A DNA stretch of 64,000 nt from Antrihabitans auranticaus. Its GTDB lineage: Bacteria; Actinomycetota; Actinomycetes; Mycobacteriales; Mycobacteriaceae. A program made the translations under genes and the position numbers. The stretch is taken from positions 496,001 to 560,000 of the forward strand of contig NZ_JAEMNW010000001.1 of the NCBI RefSeq assembly GCF_016481275.1, given 5' to 3'. Positions within the stretch are counted from its first letter, which is position 1. Each line of letters starts with the position of its first letter. The notes below the pieces were generated by a model. The model made no database searches. It was given only the letters and a program-made list of their open reading frames with translations, and was not told where the DNA came from. Below, piece by piece: positions 10,017 to 19,249 of this stretch.

Positions 10017-12671
10017 ATGGTGTCGATAGTCAGAGGCGCGAGAGCCACAGCGGAACTGCGCAAGCGGCTTGCCGAGCATGAGCAGATCGGGGATGCGAAA
10101 GACCTTGTTGCCGACCTGCCCCCGTCGTTCGACCTCCGATCCGAGGACAATTGGCTCTGGGACCGCCGAGAGGCACCCGATCCGACCGTGGCACCGCTTC
10201 GTTCCGAGGACGCCTACGCGCTCGACCGCGCGGGGAGCCCGCCGCTCGACCTCCTGCACCGCACCCCGTACGACGTTGTCTACGAGCCTGATTCGTCTGT
10301 CAGCACCGAACTGAAGCAGCAGTACTGCCGGCGAAGCGTCGACCTGACGATGAAGGGTGGAACGACGAGCGGCGTCGTGTATCCGCTGGCGATCTGCGAG
10401 ATCGCGCGGTCGTTCCGGATTCGAAACGTCGGTGGCGCCTCCGCCGGAGCGATCGGCGCGTCTGCGGCCGCCGCAGCCGAAATCGGCCGTCGCGCACAGG
10501 CATTGGGAACGCCGCTTCCGGGGGGCGGAGGCGACCCGAAACAAGGCCACGTCCGCCGTGGGTTCGTCGGCCTCGCGGACACGGTGGCGTGGTTGGCCGA
10601 GGTCGACGCCGCACCGGAGCAACGGGCGGAATACCGGCTCGCGCAACTGTTCCGGCCGACGAAGAAGTCCCTCTCGCTGTACCGGATTGCGGTCGCCGTG
10701 ATGCGGCGCAACTGGTTCGGAATCGCGCTGCTCGCCGGCGGCATCCTCGGTTGGCCGTCGCGCATCGCGGCTGCGGTCGTCACCGCACTGGCACTGACCG
10801 TCGTCGCCGTGGTCTCGGCCGCACCGGGAAGCAACTGGTTAGGCGTCCTCGCGCCGGCCGCAGCCGGGCTCGCCGGGCTCGGCCTCGTGATCTTCGGCGC
10901 GGTTATGGGCGGACTGGTTGTTCGCAAGGTCGTACCCAAGAAGGACCGGACACCCGAGGACCTCAGGGAGCCGCTGCCCGATCCCACAACCAGGCGCCCT
11001 ACCCGAATCACGCTGCCTGCGGTGACGGCAGTAGGCACGCTAGCGATTGGCGTCGGCTTGCTGTGGATTCCAGCCCGGTGCAGCGACCTCGTCGCGACAC
11101 ATTTCTGGGCCGCGTTGCCCGTGGTGTTTCTGGCGTTGGTCGTGGCCATTGTGGCGATTCATGTGCTTCGAATCGTTTTCATCGTGTCGAACGCGCAATC
11201 CGGCGCGTTCGGTCTGATCGCCGGCTCGTCCGATACATCGGTCGTCAAGGGCGGATTCCTCGGCTTGTGGGACAAGGTCGCGGGAATGGCGAAACCGACG
11301 GTCGACCGCGCTCTGGTGCCTTGGCTGTCGGAGACGCTCAGCCAACTCGCGGGAGTCGACGGCGTCCTGCGCTTCGGTCATCTCTGGTGCGGCGCCGAGT
11401 GGGACGGGAAGATGGCGCCGAATCACGAATCGATCCACAACCCGGGCGCCCGCAACGTCAACCTCGAATTGATGACGTCGGAACTCGTCCAGGGTGTGCC
11501 GTATCGATTCCCGCTGGATATGCGAGACCAGGTCGGCAAAAAGAACCGGCCGACGCTGTTCGTGCGGGAAAGCGATCTGCTCGAAGTGTTTCCCGACAGC
11601 GTCGTACGCGCCATTGCCACGGGTGCCGCAATGGAGGCGCAGGTCATCCCCACCGGGGACAAGATCGAGGACCTCTATCCTTTCCCGGATCCATGGGACC
11701 TCCCGGTCATTTTCGCGGTCCGCCTCAGCATGGCCCTACCAGGGCTTTTTCAATCGGTTCGCGCATACCGATTCGTTGATCACCTCGACGTTCGCGACGA
11801 CTTCGGCCGCTTGATCACACGCGACGGGCAACAGATGATGTATCCGGGCGACGTCAAGAAGTCGACGAAGGCGATCACCTCCAGCGAGAAGGTATCCCTC
11901 GAAAAGACCATGTGGGTCGAACCACTCTGGTTTTCCGACGGTGGGATCACATCGAACTTTCCCATTCACTTCTTCGACTCACCGCTGCCGCTGTGGCCGA
12001 CTCTCGGGATCAACCTCGAATCGCATCCGCGCGGGTTCCGGCATCAGGACGTGTGGCTCTCGGCGGATTGGCAGACGACCAGGTCACCCGCGAAACCGCT
12101 CGACAAGGGCTTTCTGAGCTTCGCGGCAGCGATCGTCAACACCGCGCGCGGCTGGCGCGACACCACGCAGCTGTTCATGCCGGGCTATCGCGGGCGCATC
12201 GCATCGGTGCGGCAGACGAAGGGCGAGGGCGGAGCCAACCTCTTCATGGAACGGGAAACGATTGCAGCGCTGGCACTCCGCGGCGCCTTCGCCGGTGCAC
12301 GGCTGCGCCGGCGGTTCTCGTCGAATGCCTACTGGCAGCGCCACCAGTGGCTGCGCATGCGGGTCGCCCTGGAGAACATCGACCGGTTGCAACGCGAGGC
12401 GAAGGTTGCGCTCGGTCAGCCGGTGTACTCGACGCTGCTCACCCCCGGCGCACAGCCGCCGATTCTTGCCATCGATGTTGCCACCGCGGGTGGCGATGCG
12501 GCGCTCCCCGAACGGCGCAACTGGTTCACCGCAGCGAAGCCTGCGCGCTATTGGGAGGCTGCGCGTGCACTCGCCGAAGGATTAATGGAACTTCCCGACT
12601 ATTCGCCCGACGCACTGAGCGACCGCAGTCCGTATCCGACGCCGGAATTGCGGCAAGTGCCACCGCTATAA
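10017..12671 (+). CDS. Patatin-like phospholipase with internal membrane helices
   Basis: 884 residues. The patatin catalytic dyad is present: oxyanion loop MKGGTTSGVVYP (112-123), nucleophile Ser142 in GGASAGAIG, and Asp641 in SDGGITSNFP. Between them, about residues 231-391, are three or four strongly hydrophobic segments (for example GIALLAGGILG, GLAGLGLVIFGAVMGG, FWAALPVVFLALVVAIVAI). The hydrolase is thus predicted to be membrane-embedded, with the catalytic parts on the same side. The start is ATG 10017; GTG 10020 has better spacing from GGAG at 10011. Actinobacterial homologues are mostly annotated as patatin-like; physiological lipid unknown. A stem-loop follows at 12693. Confidence 0.85.
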   Translation: MVSIVRGARATAELRKRLAEHEQIGDAKDLVADLPPSFDLRSEDNWLWDRREAPDPTVAPLRSEDAYALDRAGSPPLDLLHRTPYDVVYEPDSSVSTELKQQYCRRSVDLTMKGGTTSGVVYPLAICEIARSFRIRNVGGASAGAIGASAAAAAEIGRRAQALGTPLPGGGGDPKQGHVRRGFVGLADTVAWLAEVDAAPEQRAEYRLAQLFRPTKKSLSLYRIAVAVMRRNWFGIALLAGGILGWPSRIAAAVVTALALTVVAVVSAAPGSNWLGVLAPAAAGLAGLGLVIFGAVMGGLVVRKVVPKKDRTPEDLREPLPDPTTRRPTRITLPAVTAVGTLAIGVGLLWIPARCSDLVATHFWAALPVVFLALVVAIVAIHVLRIVFIVSNAQSGAFGLIAGSSDTSVVKGGFLGLWDKVAGMAKPTVDRALVPWLSETLSQLAGVDGVLRFGHLWCGAEWDGKMAPNHESIHNPGARNVNLELMTSELVQGVPYRFPLDMRDQVGKKNRPTLFVRESDLLEVFPDSVVRAIATGAAMEAQVIPTGDKIEDLYPFPDPWDLPVIFAVRLSMALPGLFQSVRAYRFVDHLDVRDDFGRLITRDGQQMMYPGDVKKSTKAITSSEKVSLEKTMWVEPLWFSDGGITSNFPIHFFDSPLPLWPTLGINLESHPRGFRHQDVWLSADWQTTRSPAKPLDKGFLSFAAAIVNTARGWRDTTQLFMPGYRGRIASVRQTKGEGGANLFMERETIAALALRGAFAGARLRRRFSSNAYWQRHQWLRMRVALENIDRLQREAKVALGQPVYSTLLTPGAQPPILAIDVATAGGDAALPERRNWFTAAKPARYWEAARALAEGLMELPDYSPDALSDRSPYPTPELRQVPPL

Positions 12672-12692
12672 AAACGCTCTGTAGAGACAACA

Positions 12693-12722
12693 CTGCCCCG
12701 GTCACCACGCTGACCGGGGCAG
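12693..12722. terminator. Bidirectional stem-loop between the patatin-like gene and etfA
   Basis: A perfect 12-bp stem CTGCCCCGGTCA/TGACCGGGGCAG with a 6-nt loop sits between the convergent patatin-like gene and etfA, 21 bases after the first and 18 before the second stop. No long T-tract, but position and stem strength support termination for both strands. Confidence 0.75.
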
Positions 12723-12740
12723 AGCTGGCGAAACCGGGTG

Positions 12741-13697
12741 TCAGCCCTTGTGCTTCTTGACCGCGTCGGTCAGCTGCGGGGCGACGTTGAACAGGTCGCC
12801 GACGATGCCGTAGTCCGCGATCTCGAAGATCGGGGCCTCTTCGTCCTTGTTGACAGCGACGATCGTCTTCGACGTCTGCATGCCGGCCCGGTGCTGGATA
12901 GCGCCGGAGATGCCGAGTGCGACGTAGAGCTGCGGCGAAACCGTCTTACCGGTCTGACCGATCTGGAACTGACCCGGGTAGTAGCCCGAGTCGACCGCGG
13001 CACGCGATGCGCCGACGGCGCCACCGAGCGAGTCCGCGAGTGCCTCGACGACCGAGAACTTCTCTGCGCTACCGACACCACGGCCACCGGCCACGACTAC
13101 GGAAGCTTCAGCGAGATCCGGGCGGTCTCCGCCCACGACGGGATCCTTCGAGAGGATCTTGACGACGCCCTCTTCCTGGGCGGGCACCTCGACGGTGACC
13201 TTCTCGCCGGCACCGGCCTGCGGGGCTGCCTCGACGGCACCCGGGCGGACCGAGATGACGGGAACATCGCCCGTGGCCTTGGCCTCGACGGTGAACGCGC
13301 CACCGAAGATGGAGTGCACGGCCGTGCCGTCCGACTTGACCTCGATCACGTCGGAAAGCAGGCCCGAACCGAGGCGCGCGGCAAGACGTCCGGAGACCTC
13401 TTTGCCTTCTGCGGTTGCGGCCACGATGACGGCGGCCGGACCGGCGGACTCGACGAGCGAGGCAAGGACGTCGACCTTCGGCGTCACGAGGTAGTTCTCG
13501 ATGTCGTCGCCCTCGGCGACGTAGATCTTCTCGGCACCGGCGGCGGCGAGAGCCTCGGCGAGTGCGCCAGCCGTGCCGGCGGCACCGGTGACGACTGCCG
13601 ACGGCTCGCCCAGTGCGCGCGCGGCGGTGATGAGTTCGGTGGTGACCTTCTTGAGTGCACCCTCGGCGTGCTCAACGAGCACAAGTACTTCTGCCAT
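12741..13697 (-). CDS. etfA: Electron transfer flavoprotein alpha subunit
   Basis: 318 residues. With EtfB it carries electrons from acyl-CoA dehydrogenases to the respiratory chain, binding FAD in the alpha C-terminal domain. The N-terminal domain starts [17 protein letters not shown]; the FAD domain shows [48 protein letters not shown] and [21 protein letters not shown], all family signatures. Follows etfB after 35 nt and is evidently cotranscribed. Equivalent to fixB/Rv3028c. Cytoplasmic. Confidence 0.97.
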   Translation of the reverse strand: MAEVLVLVEHAEGALKKVTTELITAARALGEPSAVVTGAAGTAGALAEALAAAGAEKIYVAEGDDIENYLVTPKVDVLASLVESAGPAAVIVAATAEGKEVSGRLAARLGSGLLSDVIEVKSDGTAVHSIFGGAFTVEAKATGDVPVISVRPGAVEAAPQAGAGEKVTVEVPAQEEGVVKILSKDPVVGGDRPDLAEASVVVAGGRGVGSAEKFSVVEALADSLGGAVGASRAAVDSGYYPGQFQIGQTGKTVSPQLYVALGISGAIQHRAGMQTSKTIVAVNKDEEAPIFEIADYGIVGDLFNVAPQLTDAVKKHKG

Positions 13698-13732
13698 TGT
13701 TCTTGTCTCCTAGGAAGTTTCGCGAGCCGGTC

Positions 13733-14518
13733 TCAGATGATCTTCTGCGCAACGAGGTAAGCGGCAATCTTCGTGCCACCGTCACCTTCGTCGGCAATCC
13801 GCTCGCCTGCGGTCTTCGGCGGCTTCGGAGTCGCAGACGTGACCGCGGTCCCCGCGTTCGCAACGCCGACCGTGCTCGGGTCGATGCCGATGTCTGCCAG
13901 CGTCAGCGTCTGAACTTCCTTCTTCTTCGCGGCCATGATGCCCTTGAAGGAGGGGAAGCGCGGCTCGTTGATCTTCTCGTTGACACTGACGATCGCCGGC
14001 AGCGAAGCCTCGAGGACGAACACGCCGTCATCGGTCTCGCGCTCGGCGGTGATCTTGTCGCCGTCGAGGGTCACCTTGCGCACATGCGTGAGCTGCGGGA
14101 TTCCGAGGTACTCGGCGATGATGGCCGGGACTGCACCGATGGTGCCGTCAGTCGCTTCGTTACCGGCGATGATGAGCTCGACGCCCTCGATCTGGCCGAG
14201 TGCGCCTGCAAGCGCCCACGCGGTCTGGATCGCGTCAGATCCGTGCAGAGCAGGGTCGTTGACGTGCACGGCCTTGTCGGCGCCCATGGAAAGCGCCTTC
14301 CGGATGGCTTCGGTCGCGCGATCCGGACCGGCCGACAGCACGGTCACTTCGCCGCCCTGTGCCTCCTTGATCAGCAACGCCTCTTCGACTGCGCGCTCGT
14401 TGATCTCGTCGAGAACGGCGTCAGCGGCCTCGCGGTCGAGCGTGTAGTCACCATCGGAAAGTTTGCGCTCCGACCATGTGTCCGGAACCTGCTTGATCAA
14501 TACGACGATGTTCGGCAT
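13733..14518 (-). CDS. etfB: Electron transfer flavoprotein beta subunit
   Basis: 261 residues, normal for the family. Starts MPNIVVLIKQVPDTWSERKL; the AMP-binding region and ETF-beta signature are seen in IIAGNEATDGTIGAVPAI and VRKVTLDGDKITAERETDDG. First gene of the etfBA unit; the region upstream (14519-14701) is shared with the divergent methyltransferase gene and contains a 7+7 palindrome at 14625-14642 that may control it. Equivalent to fixA/Rv3029c. Confidence 0.97.
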   Translation of the reverse strand: MPNIVVLIKQVPDTWSERKLSDGDYTLDREAADAVLDEINERAVEEALLIKEAQGGEVTVLSAGPDRATEAIRKALSMGADKAVHVNDPALHGSDAIQTAWALAGALGQIEGVELIIAGNEATDGTIGAVPAIIAEYLGIPQLTHVRKVTLDGDKITAERETDDGVFVLEASLPAIVSVNEKINEPRFPSFKGIMAAKKKEVQTLTLADIGIDPSTVGVANAGTAVTSATPKPPKTAGERIADEGDGGTKIAAYLVAQKII

Positions 14519-14624
14519 GGGTCTACGTCGACCTCCTGTAGTAGCGTCATCTGTTCGCGAGGCTCAGGACGAGCGCTCGCCTGTTGAGCACCGCAATAGC
14601 TGTGCCAGAGATTACCCCATGCAG

Positions 14625-14642
14625 AGTTACTCGCCAGTAACT
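14625..14642. promoter_or_regulatory. Palindromic operator candidate in the etfB/methyltransferase divergent promoter
   Basis: AGTTACT-CGCC-AGTAACT: two perfect 7-bp arms with a 4-bp spacer, in a 183-base divergent intergenic region. Size and symmetry suit a TetR-family dimer site. It is 107 bp from the etfB start and 60 bp from the methyltransferase start. The regulator is not in the window or not recognised. Confidence 0.6.
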
Positions 14643-14701
14643 TGGGTGTGAAGTGGACCACCCAACCTGCATCGATGACGCGAGGCACTAACGTCGATCG
14701 G

Positions 14702-15496
14702 ATGAGCGACGTATCTCTGGGGACGACCGACGACGCTGTGACCGCCGATTCCGGCGCGCCACTGCCGCTGACCGGTGAGCGAACCGTACCCGGAATCCCC
14801 GAAGAGAATTACTGGTTCCGACGCCACGAGGTCGTCTACCGCGACTTGCTCGCGCGCTGCGCAGGGCGCGAGGTGCTCGAAGCAGGATCAGGAGAAGGTT
14901 ACGGCGCCAACATGATCGCCGCTGTCGCTGCCAGCGTGGTCGGCGTCGATTACGACACAAGCGCGGTCGCGCACGTTCGCGCGCGCTACCCGCGTGTCCG
15001 AATGTTGCAGGGCAATCTGGCGGAGCTGCCGATTCCCGACGAGTCGGTCGACGTGGTCGTGAACTTTCAGGTGATCGAGCACCTGTGGGACCAGCCGCAG
15101 TTCATCCGCGAGTGCGTGCGCGTTCTGCGTCCGGGTGGCGAGTTGCTGATCAGCACACCGAACCGCATCACGTTCTCCCCCGGTCGTGACACACCACTCA
15201 ACCCTTTCCACACGCGTGAATTGAACGCCACGGAGCTCACCGAACTCCTTGTAGACGCGGGATTCGAGGTCGAATCGATGAACGGTGTTCATCACGGCGC
15301 ACCGCTACGAGCGCTGGACGCGAAGCACGGCGGCTCGTTCATCGACGCGCAGATCGAGCGCGCGCTCGCAGGCGAACCGTGGCCCGAGGACCTCACCGCC
15401 GAGGTCGCAGCAGTAAGTACAGACGACTTCGAGATCAAGGTCGACGACATCGACGCAAGCCTGGATCTGCTCGCCATCGCGGTGAAACCGCGGTGA
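14702..15496 (+). CDS. Class I SAM-dependent methyltransferase (Rv3030 type)
   Basis: 264 residues. SAM-binding motif I is VLEAGSGEGYGANM, followed by VVGVDYD and the post-motif region VVVNFQVIEHLWDQPQF and LRPGGELLISTPNR. Gene order with the next two genes matches Rv3030-Rv3032, which are tied to 6-O-methylglucose lipopolysaccharide (MGLP) synthesis; a sugar O-methyltransferase role on glucan is therefore likely but inferred. The ATG at 14702 is chosen over an in-frame upstream ATG (14642) because the earlier codons show no homology and overlap the operator candidate. Its stop overlaps the next start by 4 nt (GTGA). Confidence 0.85.
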   Translation: MSDVSLGTTDDAVTADSGAPLPLTGERTVPGIPEENYWFRRHEVVYRDLLARCAGREVLEAGSGEGYGANMIAAVAASVVGVDYDTSAVAHVRARYPRVRMLQGNLAELPIPDESVDVVVNFQVIEHLWDQPQFIRECVRVLRPGGELLISTPNRITFSPGRDTPLNPFHTRELNATELTELLVDAGFEVESMNGVHHGAPLRALDAKHGGSFIDAQIERALAGEPWPEDLTAEVAAVSTDDFEIKVDDIDASLDLLAIAVKPR

Positions 15497-17040
15497 CGCC
15501 GACCACGTCACCAGGCCTGTTCAGCCTGGTACTGCACTCCCACCTGCCGTGGCTGGCCAACCACGGCAGGTGGCCGGTCGGCGAGGAATGGCTCTATCAG
15601 TCGTGGGCCGCGTCGTACCTGCCCGTCGTCAAAGTGCTGAAAGACCTTGCTGCGCAAGGGCACAGCCACGTGCTGAGTCTCGGCATCACACCGGTTCTCG
15701 CTGCCCAGCTCGACGATCCGCACTGCCTTGCGGGCATGCACCACTGGCTCGGCAACTGGCAGTTGCGTGCGCACGAAGCAGCGCTGATGCCGGACGAGCC
15801 GCATCGTGAACTCGGAAAGCGCGAGCATCGCCTTGCCGCCGCCGCGCTCGAGGATTTCGAGACGCATTGGCGCCACGGTGCTGCACCCGTGCTGCGCGAG
15901 CTCATCGACGCAGGCACGATCGAACTTCTCGGCGGACCGCTCGCCCACCCGTTCCAGCCACTACTGGACCCGCGGATGCGTGCGTTCTCCCTCTCCGAAG
16001 GACTAGCCGACGCAAAGATTCGCTGGGGATCCACCCCGACGGGCATCTGGGCACCGGAGTGCGGTTTCTCCCCCGGCATGGAGACCCAGTACGAAGCAGC
16101 CGGAATCAGGCATTTCATGGTCGACGGACCGTCTCTGCGCGGCGATACCTCGCTCGGGCGGCCCGTCTGGAACTCCGACGTCGTCGCGTTCGGCCGCGAC
16201 TTGCAGGTCAGCTACCGCGTGTGGTCACCGAAATCGGGCTACCCGGGCCACTCGGCGTACCGGGATTTCCACACCTACGACCACGCGACCGGCCTCAAGG
16301 CCGTCCGCGTGACCGGCCGGAAGGTCGCGGGCGAGAACAAGGCGCCGTACGAGCCCGAATTGGCAGCCAAAGCAGTGCGCAAGCATGTGGCCGACTTCGT
16401 CGACGTCGTCCGGAAACGTCTCGCATCCGAATACGAGCGGACCGGTCGGCCGGCACACGTCGTCGCCGCGTTCGACACCGAACTGTTCGGGCACTGGTGG
16501 CACGAGGGTCCGCAATGGCTCGGCGAGGTTCTGCAGGCCCTTCCCGAAGCAGGCGTCGAGGTCGGCACGCTCGAGGATGCGCGCCAGCGCGGATACGTCG
16601 GCGAACCGGTCGAGCTACCCGCCTCGTCGTGGGGCTCGGGCAAGGATTGGCGGGTGTGGGCAGGCGATCAGGTCGCCGACCTCGTCGAGTTGAACGAGGA
16701 CGTCGTCAGCGTTGCCCTGGAAACCGTCGACAAAGCGCGCGAGACAGGCGGCTCGGGGGTCGAGCTACGCGACCGCGTCAACGACCAACTGCTGCGTGAA
16801 GCGCTACTCGCCGTGTCGAGCGACTGGGCTTTCATGGTCAGCAAGGACTCTGCGGCGGGCTACGCGCGGGACCGTGCGCACCTGCATTCGCATGCCGTGC
16901 GGGAGATCGCGGAGGCGGTCGGTTCCGGCCAAGTCGCGCGAGCGGGCCGTTTGGCGGCAGGATGGGGCAAAGCCGACGGGCTGTTCCCCGGACTCGATGC
17001 ACGCAGACTGCCGAGCCGCGACGCAGTGGCGACGGTCTGA
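15493..17040 (+). CDS. GH57 1,4-alpha-glucan branching enzyme
   Basis: 515 residues. GH57 motifs are seen in order: LVLHSHLPWL at the N-terminus, catalytic nucleophile Glu189 in GIWAPECGFSPG, and the acid/base Asp328 in VAAFDTELFGHWW. It introduces alpha-1,6 branches in alpha-1,4-glucan, here probably the MGLP or glycogen-like chain. The GTG at 15493 overlaps the upstream methyltransferase stop; a longer in-frame reading lies in the upstream gene. Equivalent to Rv3031. Operon with the methyltransferase and GT4. Confidence 0.9.
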   Translation: MTPTTSPGLFSLVLHSHLPWLANHGRWPVGEEWLYQSWAASYLPVVKVLKDLAAQGHSHVLSLGITPVLAAQLDDPHCLAGMHHWLGNWQLRAHEAALMPDEPHRELGKREHRLAAAALEDFETHWRHGAAPVLRELIDAGTIELLGGPLAHPFQPLLDPRMRAFSLSEGLADAKIRWGSTPTGIWAPECGFSPGMETQYEAAGIRHFMVDGPSLRGDTSLGRPVWNSDVVAFGRDLQVSYRVWSPKSGYPGHSAYRDFHTYDHATGLKAVRVTGRKVAGENKAPYEPELAAKAVRKHVADFVDVVRKRLASEYERTGRPAHVVAAFDTELFGHWWHEGPQWLGEVLQALPEAGVEVGTLEDARQRGYVGEPVELPASSWGSGKDWRVWAGDQVADLVELNEDVVSVALETVDKARETGGSGVELRDRVNDQLLREALLAVSSDWAFMVSKDSAAGYARDRAHLHSHAVREIAEAVGSGQVARAGRLAAGWGKADGLFPGLDARRLPSRDAVATV

Positions 17041-17056
17041 CCATGTCGGGAGCAGC

Positions 17057-18322
17057 ATGAAGATCTTGATGGTGTCGTGGGAGTACCCACCTGTCGTTGT
17101 CGGCGGGCTGGGCAGGCACGTCCACCATCTCGCCGTCGAGTTGGCCACCGCGGGCCACGAGGTCGTCGTGCTGTCCCGGCGCCCGACCGGAACCGATGCC
17201 GCGACCCACCCGACGCACTCCCACATCTCCGAAGGTGTGCTCGTCGTCGCAGTCGCCGAAGATCCGCCGCATTTCGTCTTCGGCGAGGACATGCTCGCGT
17301 GGACCCTTGCCATGGGCCACGCGATGGTCAGGGCCGGCATCGCACTCGCCAAGCCCGGCATCGGCGAGGGTTGGCAGCCCGATGTGGTCCACGCGCACGA
17401 CTGGCTGGTCGCCCACCCGGCGATCGCCCTCGCCGAGTTCTACGACGTTCCCCTCGTCTCGACCCTGCACGCGACAGAAGCCGGCCGGCACAGCGGCTGG
17501 GTGTCGGGTCCGATCAACCGTCAGGTGCATTCGGTCGAGTGGTGGCTCGCAAACGAATCCGATGCGCTGATCACCTGTTCGTCGTCGATGACGGACGAGG
17601 TCACCAGGCTTTACGGCACCGACCTCGCGCCGATCACGGTGATCCGCAACGGCATCGACGTCAGCACGTGGAGTTACCGCAGGCGACAGCCGCGGACCGG
17701 TCCGGCGCGGCTGCTCTACGTCGGACGACTCGAGTACGAGAAGGGCATCCAGGACGCTATCGCGGCATTGCCACGGGTCCGGCGTAGTCACCCTGGCACG
17801 ACCCTGGCGATCGCCGGCGAAGGTACGCAGTTCGATTGGCTGTACGAACTTGCCCGCACGCACCGCGTGGCGCGCTCGGTGTCGTTCCTCGGCAACCTCG
17901 GCCACACCGAACTACTCGGCTGGTTGCACGGCGCCGACGCGATCGTGCTGCCCAGCCGGTACGAGCCGTTCGGCATCATCGCGCTCGAAGCTGCCGCTGC
18001 CGGAACGCCTTTGGTCACGTCCACCGCAGGCGGACTCGGCGAAGCCGTCGTCGACGGTGTCACCGGTCTGTCGTTCCAGCCCGCCGATGTCGCGGGGCTG
18101 ACGTCGGCCATCCGCGAGACGCTCGACGACCCCGCCGCCGCGCAGCAGCGGGCTCTCGCAGCACGCGAACGCCTCACGGCCGACTTCGACTGGCACGTGG
18201 TTGCCGCGGAAACGACGCAGGTCTACCAGAGCGCCAAGCGTCGGGTCCGGCACCCACTGACCAGGCCGGTCATCACGAAACGTCCGCTCCCCGAACGCGA
18301 TCCAGGCTCACCGCTCGTCTGA
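17057..18322 (+). CDS. GT4-family alpha-glucosyltransferase (Rv3032 type)
   Basis: 421 residues. Begins MKILMVSWEYPPVVVGGLGRH, the GT-B glycogen-synthase-like start with the Gly-rich donor loop; the C-terminal domain has LLYVGRLEYEKGI and the EX7E motif region YEPFGIIALEAAAAGTP. Predicted to extend an alpha-1,4-glucan from a nucleotide sugar in the cytoplasm; Rv3032 is linked to MGLP and glycogen/capsular glucan elongation. A GGAG lies 5 nt before ATG 17057. A five-codon mini-frame (17043-17060) overlaps the start and is probably not meaningful. Sixteen bases after the branching enzyme. Confidence 0.9.
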   Translation: MKILMVSWEYPPVVVGGLGRHVHHLAVELATAGHEVVVLSRRPTGTDAATHPTHSHISEGVLVVAVAEDPPHFVFGEDMLAWTLAMGHAMVRAGIALAKPGIGEGWQPDVVHAHDWLVAHPAIALAEFYDVPLVSTLHATEAGRHSGWVSGPINRQVHSVEWWLANESDALITCSSSMTDEVTRLYGTDLAPITVIRNGIDVSTWSYRRRQPRTGPARLLYVGRLEYEKGIQDAIAALPRVRRSHPGTTLAIAGEGTQFDWLYELARTHRVARSVSFLGNLGHTELLGWLHGADAIVLPSRYEPFGIIALEAAAAGTPLVTSTAGGLGEAVVDGVTGLSFQPADVAGLTSAIRETLDDPAAAQQRALAARERLTADFDWHVVAAETTQVYQSAKRRVRHPLTRPVITKRPLPERDPGSPLV

Positions 18323-18332
18323 ACGAGTGCGC

Positions 18333-19121
18333 CTAGCTCGCCCCAGCCGCCTTTTTGCGTGCGATGTCTTCCAGTGCTGCAATGTATTTGGCGCGGTCTG
18401 CCGCGCCGGCTTCCCACGCTTCCTTGCGGTTCTTGACGACACGAGCGGGCGATCCGACCGCAATGCTGTAGTCGGGGATCTCGCCACGTACAACGGCGTG
18501 GGCGCCGAGCACACAGCCGCGACCGATGCGGGTCCCGCGCAGGATGGTCACTTTGGTCGCGGTCCAGGTATCCGGACCGATCCGAACCGGCGTCTTCACG
18601 ATGCCCTGATCCTTGATCGGCAGGGTGATGTCGTCCATCTTGTGGTCGAAATCGCAGATGTAGCACCAGTCGGCGATGAGCGCGGACTCGCCGAACTCGA
18701 TGTCGAGGTAGCAGTTGACGACGTTGTCCTTGCCGAAGACGGTCTTGTCTCCGATCCGCAGCGAGCCCTCGTGGCAGCGCAGCGCGTTGCCGTCGCCGAT
18801 ATGCACCCAGCGGCCGATCTCCATGCGCGCGAGGTCCGGGGTCGCGTGGATTTCGACGCCCTTACCGAGGAACACCATGCCGCGCAGAATGATGTGCGGG
18901 TTTGCCAGTTTGAACTTGAGCAAACGGTAGTAACGAACGAGGTACCAGGGCGTGTAGGCCTTGTTGGCGAGCACCCACTTCAGAGAAGCGATCGTCAAGA
19001 ATTTGGCTTGCGCGCTGTCCTTGCGCCGCGAACCGCGCCACCTCGAGCTCAGGGGTGCGCCCCACATGCTGGTCATCGCTGCGAATCTCTTACGCTGCGC
19101 TTCGAATCTCTCACTGTGCAC
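18333..19121 (-). CDS. Left-handed beta-helix acyltransferase (Rv3034c type)
   Basis: 262 residues. Hexapeptide-repeat acyltransferase: repeats run through FLGKGVEIHATPDL, IGRWVHIGDGNAL, VRIGPDTWTATKVTILRGT and IGRGCVLGAHAVVRGEIPDYS, ending in the usual GSPARVVKNR. Likely transfers acetyl or short acyl groups to a sugar; beside MGLP genes it is a candidate for acylating that polysaccharide, by inference. The GTG at 19121 has GGGAG just upstream; ATG 19076 (MTSMWGAP) is an alternative. Convergent with the GT4 gene, 10 bases apart. Confidence 0.85.
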   Translation of the reverse strand: MHSERFEAQRKRFAAMTSMWGAPLSSRWRGSRRKDSAQAKFLTIASLKWVLANKAYTPWYLVRYYRLLKFKLANPHIILRGMVFLGKGVEIHATPDLARMEIGRWVHIGDGNALRCHEGSLRIGDKTVFGKDNVVNCYLDIEFGESALIADWCYICDFDHKMDDITLPIKDQGIVKTPVRIGPDTWTATKVTILRGTRIGRGCVLGAHAVVRGEIPDYSIAVGSPARVVKNRKEAWEAGAADRAKYIAALEDIARKKAAGAS

Positions 19122-19249
19122 ATTCTCCCGTCACGTCACCCGCCTGGCACGCCAGCCTACTTTTGCCCGACGCGTCGCTTGCGCCGGTACCCGGGCCGAT
19201 CTGCGGCCGGGATAGTCTCGTGCGAGCACAAATCCGGACGGGAGACTTT

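Noticed and set aside
10589-11779. Plus-strand frame of 396 codons overlapping the patatin-like gene
   Set aside because: It is out of frame with the conserved Ser/Asp motifs and has no recognisable domain.
17043-17060. Five-codon leader peptide overlapping the GT4 start
   Set aside because: Too short and without stalling residues or attenuator hairpins; the overlap looks accidental.
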